The notes below the pieces were generated by a model that had not been told where the DNA came from, made no database searches, and was given only the letters and a program-made list of their open reading frames with translations. The position numbers and the translations under genes were made by a program. Of a stretch of 5,777 bases of DNA, positions 4,820 to 5,777 are shown piece after piece. Origin of the DNA: Oscillospiraceae bacterium. Its GTDB lineage: Bacteria > Bacillota_A > Clostridia > Oscillospirales > Ruminococcaceae. Where the stretch lies: the NCBI GenBank assembly GCA_018109965.1, contig JAGBFE010000117.1, positions 1 through 5,777 on the forward strand, written 5' to 3'. Each line of letters begins with the position of its first letter. Position 1 is the first letter of the stretch.

Positions 4820-5777
4820 ATGAAATTACTTACAGTAGATACAATCAAGCAGGCGCAGGACAAACTGTACACCTATGCACAGCACATCCTGCCAAAAACA
4901 GAAAAAATCACAATTGAAAATGCAGTTGGCCGTGTGCTCAGCGCAGATGCCGCCGCACAGGAAAACGTGCCCGATTTTTACCGCTCCACAGTTGACGGTT
5001 ATGCGGTAAAAGCAACCGACACCCAGGGAGCAAGCGAAAGCATCCCTACATTCCTGCGTGTAGTGGAGGAGGTGCAGATTGGTCACCCTGCAAAAAGCAC
5101 CATAAAAAGCGGCGAATGTGTTTATGTGCCTACAGGCGGTATGCTGCCTGCAGGTGCCGATGCAATGGTGATGATTGAATACACCGAAGCTTTCAGCGAT
5201 GATGAAATTGCAGTTTACGAAAGTGTTGCACAGGGCAAATGTGTTGTAACTCCGGGAGAGGATATAAAGCAGGGGGCAACAGTGGTAAAAAAAGGCACTG
5301 TTCTCAAGGCAGAACACATCGGCGCACTTGCTTCTGCAGGTGTGTGGGAAATCGAGGTTTTTGTACCGTGGACAGTTTCCATCATCTCAACAGGGGACGA
5401 GCTTATTGCACCAAACGAAAAGATTTCTCTCGGTCAGGTGCGTGATGTAAATACCTGGTCACTCAATGCAATGGCAACCGACTGTGGCTTCAATGTTGTA
5501 AGATGTATAAAAGTCAAAGACGACGAAGCGATTTTCCGTGCAGAACTGGAAAATGCAAAAAAAGACAGCGACGTGGTGCTCACAAGCGGCGGCTCAAGTC
5601 AGGGCAAAAAGGATATGACCAATGATGTTATGGATTCTGTGTGTGATGAGGGAACCTTCACTCACGGGTTGAGCATCAAACCGGGCAAGCCGACAATTCT
5701 TGCATTTGACAAGGCGTCATCCACATTTATGATTGGCCTGCCGGGGCATCCTGTGGCATCCCTCACGGTTTTTCACG
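4820..5777 (+). CDS. moeA: molybdopterin molybdenum/tungsten transferase MoeA (cut by right edge)
   Basis: MoeA inserts the metal oxyanion into adenylated molybdopterin, the last common step of Mo and W cofactor assembly in the cytosol. The open frame runs 319 residues to the edge; the usual length is about 400, so part of the catalytic domain and the C-terminal domain are missing. Matches to Escherichia coli MoeA as I recall it include STVDGYAV (56-63; D59), VPTGGMLPAGAD (103-114; T105 for T100), PGEDI (145-149; D148 for D142) and STGDEL (190-195; E194 for E188). Further along are TSGGSSQGKKDMT (255-267), IKPGKP (286-291) and GLPGHP (306-311). The ATG at 4820 has AAAGGA six bases upstream and follows tupC by three bases. 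Being in one operon with tungstate uptake suggests service to tungsten enzymes; molybdate use cannot be excluded from sequence. The loop SSQGKKD differs from the common VSVGDYD. Confidence 0.93.
   Translation, partial: MKLLTVDTIKQAQDKLYTYAQHILPKTEKITIENAVGRVLSADAAAQENVPDFYRSTVDGYAVKATDTQGASESIPTFLRVVEEVQIGHPAKSTIKSGECVYVPTGGMLPAGADAMVMIEYTEAFSDDEIAVYESVAQGKCVVTPGEDIKQGATVVKKGTVLKAEHIGALASAGVWEIEVFVPWTVSIISTGDELIAPNEKISLGQVRDVNTWSLNAMATDCGFNVVRCIKVKDDEAIFRAELENAKKDSDVVLTSGGSSQGKKDMTNDVMDSVCDEGTFTHGLSIKPGKPTILAFDKASSTFMIGLPGHPVASLTVFH

Noticed and set aside
4826..5317. Minus-strand open frame opposite moeA
   Set aside because: The plus strand here encodes MoeA with its conserved residues in order; the antisense frame has no family features.

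Overview
The base composition, the codon use (ACA, GCA, CCA and AAA favoured), the strong GGAGG-type ribosome binding sites and the gene content all point to an anaerobic, amino-acid-fermenting Clostridia-class Firmicute, probably a gut or sludge organism. Two oxygen-sensitive or anaerobe-typical functions lie back to back. This is an inference; no rRNA or taxonomic marker is present.

Left half, minus strand (1-1937): a two-gene operon. The first gene encodes a radical-SAM activase with two extra 4Fe-4S cluster motifs. Six bases after it starts a glycyl radical enzyme that matches trans-4-hydroxy-L-proline dehydratase (HypD). The left edge cuts HypD after residue 336 of roughly 790. Together they would convert hydroxyproline, for example from collagen, to pyrroline-5-carboxylate, which can be reduced to proline and fed into Stickland fermentation.

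Centre (1938-2443): a 506-base divergent control region without genes. On the minus side it holds a 17-spaced promoter for the hydroxyproline operon and, just downstream of the predicted start site, four TAGACT boxes arranged as two copies of an 18-bp repeat. Between the promoters are two inverted repeats, one ending one base from the -35 box of the plus-strand promoter. On the plus side are a near-consensus extended -10 promoter, a small palindrome at the transcript start, and a leader of about 275 bases that looks like a molybdenum/tungsten cofactor (Moco/Wco) riboswitch.

Right half, plus strand (2444-5777): tupA (tungstate-binding lipoprotein), a hairpin, tupB (permease), tupC (ATPase, overlapping tupB by 14 bases) and moeA (metal insertion into molybdopterin, cut by the right edge after residue 319). 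The logic is coherent: the leader RNA probably senses finished W/Mo cofactor and controls tungstate import plus the enzyme that inserts the metal. The hairpin after tupA would give more binding protein than transporter.

The protein families themselves are known. The least explained material is the intergenic DNA: the TAGACT array, the two inverted repeats, and the unresolved switching mechanism of the leader RNA.
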